This document shows, in pieces, positions 1 to 6,771 of a DNA stretch of 14,716 nt. Origin of the DNA: JBMYTN01 sp049604415 (lineage in GTDB: Bacteria; Pseudomonadota; Alphaproteobacteria; Rhodospirillales; Rhodospirillaceae). The notes beneath the pieces are model-generated. The model worked only from the letters and a program-made list of their open reading frames with translations. It was not told where the DNA came from and searched no databases. The stretch's first letter is position 1. Every line of letters begins with the position of its first letter. The translations under genes were made by a program, and so were the position numbers. The stretch spans positions 1 to 14,716 of the forward strand of contig JBMYTN010000075.1 in NCBI GenBank assembly GCA_049604415.1, read 5' to 3'.

Positions 1-1
1 G

Positions 2-27
2 AGACATGCATTCGCATGGGGCTTGGC
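2..27. repeat. Direct repeat copy 1 (26 bases)
   Basis: This 26-base segment recurs at 219-244 with one mismatch (T at 17, A at 234). In copy 2 the segment is preceded by bases that make the hairpin CATGTC-GCA-GACATG (211-225). In copy 1 the matching left arm would lie outside the window. A dispersed REP-like family in this genome is the simplest explanation. Confidence 0.6.
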
Positions 28-30
28 TTT

Positions 31-66
31 CGGCGGCATGAGCCGCCGGGGCTGCAGTCGCAGCCC
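31..66. repeat. Two back-to-back 7-bp hairpins
   Basis: Bases 31-37 (CGGCGGC) pair with 42-48 across the 4-base loop ATGA. Immediately adjacent, 49-55 (GGGCTGC) pair with 60-66 across the loop AGTC. No unpaired base separates the two stems. The pairing is perfect on both strands. No T-run follows, so this is not a standard terminator. A REP-like element or a structured RNA segment fits better. Confidence 0.6.
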
Positions 67-90
67 TTGGGAGTGCTCATCAGGACAATG

Positions 91-99
91 TGCTATAAT
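91..99 (+). promoter_or_regulatory. Extended -10 promoter candidate
   Basis: The sequence TGCTATAAT is a perfect TATAAT -10 box (94-99) preceded by the TGn extension that can replace a -35 element. No good -35 hexamer lies at 16-18 bases; TTGGGA at 67-72 is 21 bases away. Transcription would start near 106. It would either read into the hairpin at 147-166, giving an RNA of about 85 bases, or continue to moxR as a leader of roughly 400 bases. Confidence 0.4.
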
Positions 100-146
100 G
101 GGTTCACCACTCCTGGTGCTTTGCTTTTGATTTGAAGCGGGGGTTT

Positions 147-191
147 GGGGGCGCGCTTGCGCCCCCATGGTTTTCCTCTTTTCGTTTTTTT
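147..191 (+). terminator. Rho-independent terminator candidate
   Basis: GGGGGCGC (147-154) pairs perfectly with GCGCCCCC (159-166) across the loop GCTT, giving an 8-bp all-GC stem. The next 25 bases are T-rich on the + strand (TTTT at 171-174, TTTTTTT at 185-191). The T-run begins 4 bases after the stem and is broken by C and G, so termination may be imperfect. There is no T-run in the minus direction. It would end either an upstream + strand gene or a short RNA from the promoter at 91-99. Confidence 0.45.
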
Positions 192-210
192 GGCCCTCGC
201 CGGGCGCCGT

Positions 211-244
211 CATGTCGCAGACATGCATTCGCAAGGGGCTTGGC
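211..244. repeat. Direct repeat copy 2 with leading hairpin
   Basis: CATGTC (211-216) pairs with GACATG (220-225) around GCA. The right part (219-244) matches 2-27 at 25 of 26 positions. A further 6-bp hairpin, GACACC-TGC-GGTGTC, lies at 266-280. No coding function is apparent. Confidence 0.6.
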
Positions 245-387
245 CTCGCCCTCAATGGGCTTGCCGACACCTGCGGTGTCAGAAGAAGACTTCCCCTTCG
301 CTTTCCTCTTGTCATCTTCCCTGGCGCGTCCGATGTTCGTTGCAGACGTGCGGAGCCTTGACGGGACATTCCCAAACCAAGCCATCA

Positions 388-445
388 CGCCCGACGGGCG
401 GGCTGGCTGAGAAGCGGCCGACTGGCCGCCGGGCCTTGTGGCCCG
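388..445. repeat. Three inverted repeats upstream of moxR
   Basis: Three perfect inverted repeats lie close together. CGCCCG-A-CGGGCG is at 388-400. GCGGCC-GACT-GGCCGC is at 414-429. CGGGCC-TTGT-GGCCCG is at 430-445. The last two touch with no gap, the same twin-hairpin layout as at 31-66 but with different sequence. No T-run follows. They lie about 60 bases before the moxR start and could affect its leader RNA. Confidence 0.55.
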
Positions 446-506
446 AAAGCCTCCGTGGCGTTTGAACGGTTTGAATGAGCGAGGCGCAGGGCGCATCGCG
501 AATGAA

Positions 507-1376
507 ATGGGAAAACGCATGCGTTTCACGGGCACTGAGAACTATATCGCCACCGAAGATCTGCTGGTGGCGGTCAACGCCGCCCTGACCCTGCAACGTC
601 CCCTGCTGATCAAAGGTGAGCCCGGCACCGGCAAGACCGTGTTGGCCGAGGAAGTCGCCAAGGCCTTAAGCTGGCCCCTGATTGGCTGGCATATCAAATC
701 CACCACCAAGGCCCAACATGGCCTCTATGAATATGACGCGGTCTCCCGGCTGCGGGACAGCCAGCTCGGCGATCCCAAGGTGGCCGATATCGGCAATTAC
801 ATCAAACCGGGCAAACTGTGGGAGGCCTTTGAAGGCTCCGGCTCCGAGGATGTCGGCACCGTGCTGCTGATCGATGAGATCGACAAGGCCGATATCGAAT
901 TCCCCAATGACCTTTTGTTGGAACTCGACCGCATGGAGTTCCATGTCCACGAAACCGGCCAGACCATCAAAGCGGCCAAGCGCCCGCTGGTGGTCATCAC
1001 CTCCAACAATGAAAAAGAGCTGCCGGACGCCTTTTTGCGTCGCTGCTTCTTCCACTATATCCGCTTCCCCGATGAAGCGACCATGAAGGCCATTGTCGAG
1101 GTCCACCATCCGGGCATCAAAGACCGGCTGGTTAAGGACGCCCTGACCATGTTCTTCCGCCTGCGCGAGGTCCCGGGCTTGAAGAAAAAGCCCAGCACCT
1201 CGGAACTGCTCGACTGGATCAAGCTGCTGATGGTCGATGATGTGCCGCCGGAGGCCTTGCGGGCCGGAGATGTGAAAAGCCTGCTGCCGCCGCTGCATGG
1301 TGCCCTGTTGAAATCGGAGCAGGATGTGCATCTGCTCGAGCGGCTGGCCTTCATGGCCCGGCGCGACGGGCGCTGA
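507..1376 (+). CDS. MoxR-family AAA+ ATPase
   Basis: This is a 289-residue cytoplasmic AAA+ ATPase of the MoxR type, a class that works with VWA-domain proteins as chaperones or metal-cofactor insertion machines. Walker A is GEPGTGKT (residues 37-44), Walker B is LLIDEID (120-126), and sensor 1 with the following arginines is ITSNNEKELPDAFLRRC (164-180). The C-terminal part (about 190-289) is the helical lid. I chose ATG 507; ATG 519 is equally possible and gives the MRFTGTENY start usual in alphaproteobacterial relatives. An upstream in-frame start at 438 would add 23 residues without family character. No strong Shine-Dalgarno site decides between them. The VWA gene follows after 38 bases, as expected for a MoxR/CoxE-like pair. 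The CO-dehydrogenase protein CoxD is a relative, but no cox structural genes are present, so the client is unknown. Confidence 0.92.
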   Translation: MGKRMRFTGTENYIATEDLLVAVNAALTLQRPLLIKGEPGTGKTVLAEEVAKALSWPLIGWHIKSTTKAQHGLYEYDAVSRLRDSQLGDPKVADIGNYIKPGKLWEAFEGSGSEDVGTVLLIDEIDKADIEFPNDLLLELDRMEFHVHETGQTIKAAKRPLVVITSNNEKELPDAFLRRCFFHYIRFPDEATMKAIVEVHHPGIKDRLVKDALTMFFRLREVPGLKKKPSTSELLDWIKLLMVDDVPPEALRAGDVKSLLPPLHGALLKSEQDVHLLERLAFMARRDGR

Positions 1377-1414
1377 CCTTTTCGGGGTCGGATGAAAGGG
1401 AAGGTCTCAAGGCG

Positions 1415-2608
1415 ATGTTTCTGTCCTTGTTCCTGGCGTTGAAAAAGGCCGCTGTGCCGGTCTCCCTGACCGAATATCTCACCTTGCTCGATGCGATGGA
1501 TGCCGAGCTGGCGGCCTATGATGTGGATGACTTCTATTATCTGTCCCGCGCCACTTTGGTGAAGGACGAGCGCCATCTCGACAAATTCGACCGAGTGTTT
1601 GGTCAGGTGTTCAAGGGCCTGGAACCGCCGGACGCCGGAGCCGATGCAGAGACCGTGACCGCCCAGATCCCGGAGGAGTGGTTGCGGGCCTTGGCGGAAA
1701 AAGTGCTGTCCGAGGAAGAAAAGCAGAAAATCGAGTCGCTGGGCGGCTTTGATCAGCTGATGGAGACCCTGCGCAAACGCTTGGAAGAGCAAAAGGGCCG
1801 CCATCAAGGGGGCAGCAAATGGATCGGTACCGGTGGGACCTCGCCCTTTGGGGCCTATGGCTACAATCCGGAAGGCATTCGCATCGGCCAGCATGAAAGC
1901 CGGAACCGCCGGGCGGTCAAGGTCTGGGACAAGCGCGAATTCAAGAACCTGGATGATTCCATCGAGCTCGGCACCCGGAACATTAAGGTCGCCCTGCGCC
2001 GTCTGCGCCGCTTCGCCCGCACCGGCGCGGCCACCGAGCTTGACCTGGATGGCACCATCCGCTCGACGGCGGAACAGGGGGGCTTGCTGGATCTGAAAAT
2101 GGTGCCGGAGCGGCATAATGCGGTGAAGCTGTTGCTGTTCTTAGACGTTGGCGGGTCGATGGACGATCATATCCGGATCTGCGAGGAGCTGTTCAGCGCC
2201 GCCCGAGGCGAGTTCAAACATTTGGAATATTACTATTTCCACAACTGCCTGTATGAGGGCGTGTGGCGGGACAACAAGCGCCGCCATTCGGAAAAGATCC
2301 CGACCTGGGATGTGCTGCACACCTACCCCAAGGACTATAAGCTGGTCTTTGTCGGCGATGCCTCCATGAGCCCCTATGAGATCGTCTATCCCGGTGGCGC
2401 GGTGGAGCATTGGAACGAGGAAGCCGGTCAGGTCTGGCTGACCCGGATGCTGCAGACTTGGTCCAATGCGGTCTGGCTCAACCCAGTGCCCGAGGACCAA
2501 TGGCATTGGACCCATTCCATCGCCATGATTGACGAGTTGATGGCCGGGCGGATGTACCCGCTCACCTTGGACGGCCTCGATCGGGCCATGGCGGATTTGT
2601 CGCGCTAA
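1415..2608 (+). CDS. CoxE-like VWA domain protein
   Basis: This 397-residue protein belongs to the CoxE-like VWA family. It has a charged helical N-terminal half (residues 1-235) and a C-terminal von Willebrand factor A domain. The domain opens with LLFLDVGGSM (240-249), which is the metal-ion-dependent adhesion site, and continues through VFVGDASMSPYE (311-322), where Asp315 probably adds to the metal site. The usual DxSxS reads DVGGS, with glycine for the first serine; I believe this is common in the subfamily. There is no signal peptide or clear membrane segment, so it is probably cytosolic. ATG 1415 is preceded by GGGAAGG at about 10 bases. It lies 38 bases after the MoxR gene and is very probably co-transcribed with it. 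The predicted role is a partner or substrate adaptor of the ATPase; the target is unknown. Confidence 0.9.
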   Translation: MFLSLFLALKKAAVPVSLTEYLTLLDAMDAELAAYDVDDFYYLSRATLVKDERHLDKFDRVFGQVFKGLEPPDAGADAETVTAQIPEEWLRALAEKVLSEEEKQKIESLGGFDQLMETLRKRLEEQKGRHQGGSKWIGTGGTSPFGAYGYNPEGIRIGQHESRNRRAVKVWDKREFKNLDDSIELGTRNIKVALRRLRRFARTGAATELDLDGTIRSTAEQGGLLDLKMVPERHNAVKLLLFLDVGGSMDDHIRICEELFSAARGEFKHLEYYYFHNCLYEGVWRDNKRRHSEKIPTWDVLHTYPKDYKLVFVGDASMSPYEIVYPGGAVEHWNEEAGQVWLTRMLQTWSNAVWLNPVPEDQWHWTHSIAMIDELMAGRMYPLTLDGLDRAMADLSR

Positions 2609-2676
2609 CCCGTTTGATTTAAACATTAGTCCACGGCCTCGCCCCTGAAGTTTTTTCCTGCCCGGAACCGCATGCC

Positions 2677-3852
2677 ATGCGCTGCTTTTATGACCCGGCC
2701 TGTCTGGCCCATAACCCGCCATCGGAATATTCCCGGGGGCGGCTGATCCCCTATCGAGAGACGCCCCGGCGGGCGGAAATCGTGCGTCAGGCCCTGATCG
2801 ATGCCGGGTTTCATCCGCCGGAAGCCCCGGAGGTCATTCTGGGCGGAGGCATTGGGGAGCCGTTGACGGGCCAAGGCGGTTTGCCGCAGCCGATGCCCTC
2901 CCATGGCGGGCTGTCGGTGACCGATCCCCGCCTGGAGCCCCTGGCCCTGGTCCATGACATCAATTATCTCGGTTTCCTGATGACCGCCTGGACCCGCTGG
3001 TGTGCGGAGCCGGGCAGTGTGGACGCAGCGGGGTCCGGGACAGCTGGGATATCAGAGGCAGCAGAGGGTCCGGTCTATGCGGTGCCAACCGCCTGGGCGT
3101 TGCCGGAATTGGGGTCGGGCTGGCCGACGGCCATCGAAGCCCAGCTCGGCCTCTATTGCTTTGACGCCGCGACCCCGATCGGTCCCGGGACTTGGGATGC
3201 GGCCTTTGCCTCGGCCCGGGTCGCTCTGGCCGCAGCGACGGCTTTGTCCCAAGCGCCTTCTTTCCCGACCTTCGCCCTGTGTCGCCCGCCGGGCCACCAT
3301 GCCGGGGCCTCCTTGATGGGCGGCTATTGCTATTTGAACAATGCGGCGCTGGCGGCCCAGGCGCTGCTGGAGGAGGGGGCAAAGCGCGTGGCGATCCTGG
3401 ATGTGGATTACCACCACGGCAATGGCACCCAATCGATCTTTTGGGAGCGTGGCGAGGTGTTTTATGCCTCCTTGCATGCCGATCCGGATTGGGCCTTCCC
3501 CTATTTCGCCGGTCATCGCGATGAGGTCGGGGTGATGGCCGGAGAGGGGGCCACCATGAACCTGCCTTTGGGGCCGGGCACCGGCTGGGGTGAATACGCC
3601 TTTGCCCTGGATCATGCTTTGGCCGCCATTGGTGGTTTTGGGGCCGACGCCCTGGTGATCTCCTTGGGTGTCGATGTCTGGGGGGGCGATCCCTTAAGCC
3701 AGTTCCGCCTGCGCAGTGCCGATTTCCTTAAGCTGGGCACGGCCCTGGCCCGCCCGAAACTGCCAACGGTTTTTGTGCTGGAAGGCGGTTATGCGGTGGA
3801 GGACACCGGCACCCATGTGGTCCAGACCTTGAACGGGTTTCTAGGGGAGTGA
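2677..3852 (+). CDS. Histone deacetylase-family amidohydrolase (acetylpolyamine amidohydrolase-like)
   Basis: This 391-residue zinc hydrolase has the arginase/deacetylase fold and probably removes acetyl groups from small amines or lysines. Visible motifs are RPPGHHAG with the active-site pair His207/His208, DVDYHHGNGT with zinc ligands Asp244 and His246, LGVDVWGGDP with zinc ligand Asp333, and GGY with the transition-state Tyr372. The segments NYLGFLMTAWTRW (96-108) and IEAQLGLYC (153-161) resemble acetylpolyamine amidohydrolase of Mycoplana ramosa as I recall it, rather than AcuC. It is about 50 residues longer than that enzyme, with extra sequence near 51-88 and 113-132. The glutamate I place as polyamine-contacting Glu106 is kept (Glu154), but the Glu117 position appears to be Thr166. 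It follows the VWA gene by 68 bases. The exact substrate is unproven. Confidence 0.85.
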   Translation: MRCFYDPACLAHNPPSEYSRGRLIPYRETPRRAEIVRQALIDAGFHPPEAPEVILGGGIGEPLTGQGGLPQPMPSHGGLSVTDPRLEPLALVHDINYLGFLMTAWTRWCAEPGSVDAAGSGTAGISEAAEGPVYAVPTAWALPELGSGWPTAIEAQLGLYCFDAATPIGPGTWDAAFASARVALAAATALSQAPSFPTFALCRPPGHHAGASLMGGYCYLNNAALAAQALLEEGAKRVAILDVDYHHGNGTQSIFWERGEVFYASLHADPDWAFPYFAGHRDEVGVMAGEGATMNLPLGPGTGWGEYAFALDHALAAIGGFGADALVISLGVDVWGGDPLSQFRLRSADFLKLGTALARPKLPTVFVLEGGYAVEDTGTHVVQTLNGFLGE

Positions 3853-3856
3853 AACC

Positions 3857-3877
3857 CGTTTTGACGCCGTCAAAACG
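3857..3877. terminator. Palindrome between convergent genes (bidirectional terminator candidate)
   Basis: CGTTTTGACG (3857-3866) is the exact reverse complement of 3868-3877 around a single central C. As RNA it would fold as a stem of about 7-9 bp with a small loop. It starts 5 bases after the deacetylase stop and lies about 50 bases beyond the ftsY stop, where the two convergent transcripts would meet. The arms carry TTTT and AAAA, but no T-run follows the stem, so classical termination is uncertain. Confidence 0.4.
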
Positions 3878-3925
3878 CGGATTGCGCAGCAAATGCCGAG
3901 AGCGTCTAGAGCGTTTTCTCCCGGT

Positions 3926-5398
3926 TTAACCCTCTTCCAGCCCCATCAGGGATTTGGCGAAATGCTCGGCCTCGAAGGGCCGCAAATCGTCGACCCCTTC
4001 CCCGACCCCGACAAAATGCACCGGCAGGCCGAACTTATCGGCCAGGGCGACCACCACGCCGCCCTTGGCGGTGCCGTCCAGCTTGGTCATCGCCAGGCCG
4101 GTGACGCCGGTGACCTTCTGGAACACCTCGACCTGGTTATGGGCGTTTTGGCCCACCGTGGCGTCGAGCACCTGGAGCACCGCATGGGGGGCCTCGGGGT
4201 CGAGCTTGCGCAGCACGCGGATGACCTTTTCCAACTCGGCCATCAGCTCGGCTTTGTTTTGCAGCCGCCCGGCGGTGTCGATCAGCAGCACATCATGGCC
4301 GTCTTCCTGGGCCTGCTTCAGGGCATCGAAAGCCAGCCCGGCGGAATCGGCCCCGGTGTCCCGGGCGATCACCGGGCATTTGGTCCGCTGGCCCCAGATC
4401 TTCAGCTGTTCCACGGCGGCGGCCCGGAAGGTATCGCCAGCGGCCAGCATGACCGAGAGCTTCTGGCCCTTGCGGAACTGTTTGGCCATTTTGCCAATGG
4501 TGGTGGTTTTGCCCGAACCATTGACGCCGACCACCAGCACGACAAAGGGCTTTTTGTCGCGGTCGATCTGCATCGGCTGGGCCACCGGTTCCAGGATGGC
4601 GGCGATGTCCTGGGCGAAATGGGCCCGGATCTCATCGCCGGTGACGCTTTTGCCAAAGCGTTCCTTGGCCAGGGACTCCGTCAGCTTGGTGGCGGTTTCC
4701 ACCCCCAGATCGGCGGTGATCAGCAGATCTTCCAGTTCCTCAAGGGCCTCGTCATCCAAGGTCCGGGTGGTGAACAGCGCCATGATGCCACCGACCAGCT
4801 TGTCGGCGGAGCGCGCCAGACCCGCCCGCAGCCGGGCGAAAAAGCCCAGCTTGGCCGGTTCTTCGTCGGTGTCGATCTCGCTGTCTACAGCGGTGTCGGT
4901 GTCGGTTTCGGCTGGGGCTTCAGTTTCGGTCTGCTCAACTGTCGGATCCGGCTCCCCAACGGGCTGAGAATCGGACTCTGCAACTACAATGGTAGTTGCA
5001 GGCGTCTCCGTCGAAGGGTCTGGAGCCGCTTCGGGCGCGGTGATGTCCTCTGCTGCCGGGGGGGCGGGCTGTTCCGGGGCCTCAGGCGGGCTCTCTGCAA
5101 CTACATTTGTAGGTGCAGGTGCCGGGGCTGCCGCCTGGTCGGGCGCGGCCGGGCCGTCCGGACCGGTTTCGGGTGCGAGGTTGGTGGTTTCAGCCGGTGC
5201 TGATTCCGGGTCCGGTGCCGTAGCAGAGGCCTCAGGTGACGCGTCCGGAGCGGGTTCCGGTTCCACCGGTGCTGCAGGGGCCGACGGCTTTTCTTTATAG
5301 TCCTCAAAATCGCTGGCATCCCGGGGGCCGATCAGGCTGGAAAAGAACCCGCCCTTCTTCTTTTTCTTTTCCGGCGGGGCAGCGGGGGTATCGCTCAT
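3926..5398 (-). CDS. Signal recognition particle receptor FtsY
   Basis: This is the membrane-associated GTPase that receives ribosome-nascent chain complexes from SRP (Ffh) and passes them to the translocon. The protein has 490 residues. A lysine-rich N-terminus (KKKKKGGFFSSL, 11-22) may touch the membrane. A disordered acidic Pro/Ala/Glu-rich A domain follows (about 35-182), then the N domain (183-275) and the G domain. The G motifs are GVNGSGKTTT (291-300), DTFRAAA (322-328), DTAGR (374-378) and TKLDGTAKGG (438-447), with the closing GVGEGVDDLRPF (464-475). The NG core is normal; the A domain is long and holds two copies of a palindromic insert (residues 95-101 and 134-140). ATG 5398 overlaps the mtaB stop by four bases (ATGA), so translation is probably coupled. 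It ends the dapF-mtaB-ftsY operon. Confidence 0.97.
   Translation of the reverse strand: MSDTPAAPPEKKKKKGGFFSSLIGPRDASDFEDYKEKPSAPAAPVEPEPAPDASPEASATAPDPESAPAETTNLAPETGPDGPAAPDQAAAPAPAPTNVVAESPPEAPEQPAPPAAEDITAPEAAPDPSTETPATTIVVAESDSQPVGEPDPTVEQTETEAPAETDTDTAVDSEIDTDEEPAKLGFFARLRAGLARSADKLVGGIMALFTTRTLDDEALEELEDLLITADLGVETATKLTESLAKERFGKSVTGDEIRAHFAQDIAAILEPVAQPMQIDRDKKPFVVLVVGVNGSGKTTTIGKMAKQFRKGQKLSVMLAAGDTFRAAAVEQLKIWGQRTKCPVIARDTGADSAGLAFDALKQAQEDGHDVLLIDTAGRLQNKAELMAELEKVIRVLRKLDPEAPHAVLQVLDATVGQNAHNQVEVFQKVTGVTGLAMTKLDGTAKGGVVVALADKFGLPVHFVGVGEGVDDLRPFEAEHFAKSLMGLEEG
4979..5000. repeat. 22-bp palindrome in ftsY, copy A (perfect)
   Basis: TGCAACTAC (4979-4987) pairs perfectly with GTAGTTGCA (4992-5000) around AATG. 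Read on the minus strand it encodes Ala-Thr-Thr-Ile-Val-Val-Ala (residues 134-140) of the FtsY A domain. It uses GTA, unlike the GC-rich codons around it. A near-copy lies exactly 117 bases away in the same reading frame. Confidence 0.75.
5096..5117. repeat. 22-bp palindrome in ftsY, copy B
   Basis: TGCAACTAC (5096-5104) faces GTAGGTGCA (5109-5117) around ATTT, pairing at 8 of 9 positions. It encodes Ala-Pro-Thr-Asn-Val-Val-Ala (residues 95-101). The left arm is identical to copy A. The copies are 39 codons apart and in phase, and both are followed by Glu-Ser. Confidence 0.75.
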
Positions 5399-6771
5399 CG
5401 GGCTGTCTCAACAAACAAGGCGTTGGGTTGGTTGGTCGCATCACTGGCCTGGGCGGCCATCGCCCGCACGGGCAGGATCGATCCGATCTCCGGTTCGGGC
5501 TGGGTCGGGTCTAGGGGCAGGGTCAAAGGCAGGAAGCAATCCCCATGGCCCAGCGCGGCCTGGCGACCGTCGGGCAGGGGCTTGAGCCGCTCGACCAGCA
5601 AGCGGTCGGTTTGGCCGATCCGGGCGGTGGTGAAAGCGGCCCGGACTTCGGCTCCTTTGGCCCGCAATCGGGCGGCGCGCATCTTGATCGTCGCCTTATC
5701 CAGCTGCGGCATTTTCGCCGCCGGGGTGCCCGGGCGCGGGGAATAGGGGAACACATGCAGATGGGTCAGGCCGCAGCGCTCGACCAAATCCAGGGAGCGT
5801 TGGAACATCTCCTCGGTCTCGGTCGGGAAGCCGACGATGATATCAGCGCCTAGGGCGATGTCGGGCCGCGCGTCCCGCAGGGTGTCGCACAGCGCGATCA
5901 CATCGGCGCGGCTGTGGCGGCGCTTCATGCGCTTCAGGATCAGGTCATCCCCGGCCTGGACCGACAAATGCACATGGGGCAACAGGCGCGGATCATCTTT
6001 CAGCAGACGCAGCAGGTCGTCATCCACCTCGACCGGGTCCAACGAGGACAGCCGCAGCCGCTCCAGGCCCGGCACGGCGCGCAGCAACCGCCGCACCATC
6101 TGGCCCAGGCTCGGGCGGCCCGGCAGATCTTCACCATAGGCGGTGATATCGACCCCGGTCAGCACCAGCTCGCGATAGCCGCTGGCGACCAGGGCCTTGG
6201 CATGGTCCGCCACCGCGCCCATGGGCACGGAGCGGTTGTTGCCCCGAGCAAAGGGGATGATGCAGAAGGTGCAGCGATGGTCGCAACCCTGTTGGACTTG
6301 CAGGAACGCCCGGGTTCGCTCCTCAAAGCCGGTGATCAAATGGCCTGCGGTTTCGGTGACCGCCATAATGTCGCTGACCGCGACCACGGTTTCTGTGCCC
6401 GTACCCGGTTCCGCAGGGACCGTGTTGGGTGCGGCTCCGGCCAGCTCCGGGGTCCGATAGCTCTCGGCCTGCAGCTTTTCCTCATTGCCCAGCACCCGGT
6501 CGACCTCGGGCATGGCGGCCCAGCGCTCCGGATCCAGCTGTGCGCCACAGCCGGTGACGATCAGACGGCTGTGGGGATTGTCCCGGCGCAAGCGGCGCAC
6601 CGCCTGGCGGGCTTGGCGCTCGGCTTCCTTGGTCACCGCGCAGGTGTTGACCAGGATGGCGTCCTGCAGCCCGGCCTCGCTGGCCCGGTTGCGCATCACT
6701 TCGGATTCATAGGTGTTGAGGCGGCAGCCAAAGGTGACCACCTGGATGCCGCCCGGTTCGGTGGGGGGCAT
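5395..6771 (-). CDS. tRNA t6A37 methylthiotransferase MtaB
   Basis: This radical-SAM enzyme converts t6A to ms2t6A at position 37 of ANN-decoding tRNAs. The protein has 458 residues. The N-terminal domain has the three cysteines of the auxiliary Fe-S cluster: Cys16 (VTFGCRLN), Cys44 (VNTCAVT) and Cys75 (VTGCGAQ). The radical-SAM cluster motif CDHRCTFC supplies Cys163, Cys167 and Cys170. Later signatures are LSVQAGDDLILKRMKR (269-284), GADIIVGFPTET (308-319) and FPYSPRPGTPAAKM (341-354). The C-terminus (about 385-440) is a short, diverged TRAM-like domain for RNA binding. I place the start at ATG 6771, which shares one base with the dapF stop (TGATG). A longer open frame runs upstream but overlaps dapF and has no family content. 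The TRTGVxxxQ-type MiaB signature is absent, and VTFGCRLN favours MtaB over MiaB. Confidence 0.94.
   Translation of the reverse strand: MPPTEPGGIQVVTFGCRLNTYESEVMRNRASEAGLQDAILVNTCAVTKEAERQARQAVRRLRRDNPHSRLIVTGCGAQLDPERWAAMPEVDRVLGNEEKLQAESYRTPELAGAAPNTVPAEPGTGTETVVAVSDIMAVTETAGHLITGFEERTRAFLQVQQGCDHRCTFCIIPFARGNNRSVPMGAVADHAKALVASGYRELVLTGVDITAYGEDLPGRPSLGQMVRRLLRAVPGLERLRLSSLDPVEVDDDLLRLLKDDPRLLPHVHLSVQAGDDLILKRMKRRHSRADVIALCDTLRDARPDIALGADIIVGFPTETEEMFQRSLDLVERCGLTHLHVFPYSPRPGTPAAKMPQLDKATIKMRAARLRAKGAEVRAAFTTARIGQTDRLLVERLKPLPDGRQAALGHGDCFLPLTLPLDPTQPEPEIGSILPVRAMAAQASDATNQPNALFVETAR

Larger units (their letters stand above)
1..506. other. Non-coding region packed with small inverted repeats
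   Basis: I find no convincing gene here; the open frames on both strands lack family motifs and plausible ribosome sites. The stretch carries perfect short inverted repeats at 31-48, 49-66, 105-118, 147-166, 211-225, 266-280, 388-400, 414-429 and 430-445. It also has a near-identical 26-base direct repeat (2-27 and 219-244), an extended -10 promoter (91-99) and a terminator-like hairpin with T-rich downstream sequence (147-191). It could be a cluster of REP-like elements, the 3' region of an upstream gene, a small RNA locus, or a long leader for moxR. The individual structures are visible; the function is not. Confidence 0.6.

Noticed and set aside
358..386. TTGACG as a -35 box for moxR
   Set aside because: No acceptable -10 hexamer lies 16-18 bases downstream.
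438..506. Upstream start for the MoxR ATPase
   Set aside because: The added 23 residues are unlike MoxR proteins, and the open frame simply continues into repeat DNA.
104..535. Minus-strand open frame of 143 residues across the hairpin region
   Set aside because: It has no family motif, is rich in Arg/Pro/Ser as expected of GC-rich non-coding DNA, spans the inverted repeats and overlaps the moxR start.
3893..5203. Long + strand open frame opposite ftsY
   Set aside because: It is the antisense shadow of FtsY, whose GTPase motifs on the minus strand are unmistakable.
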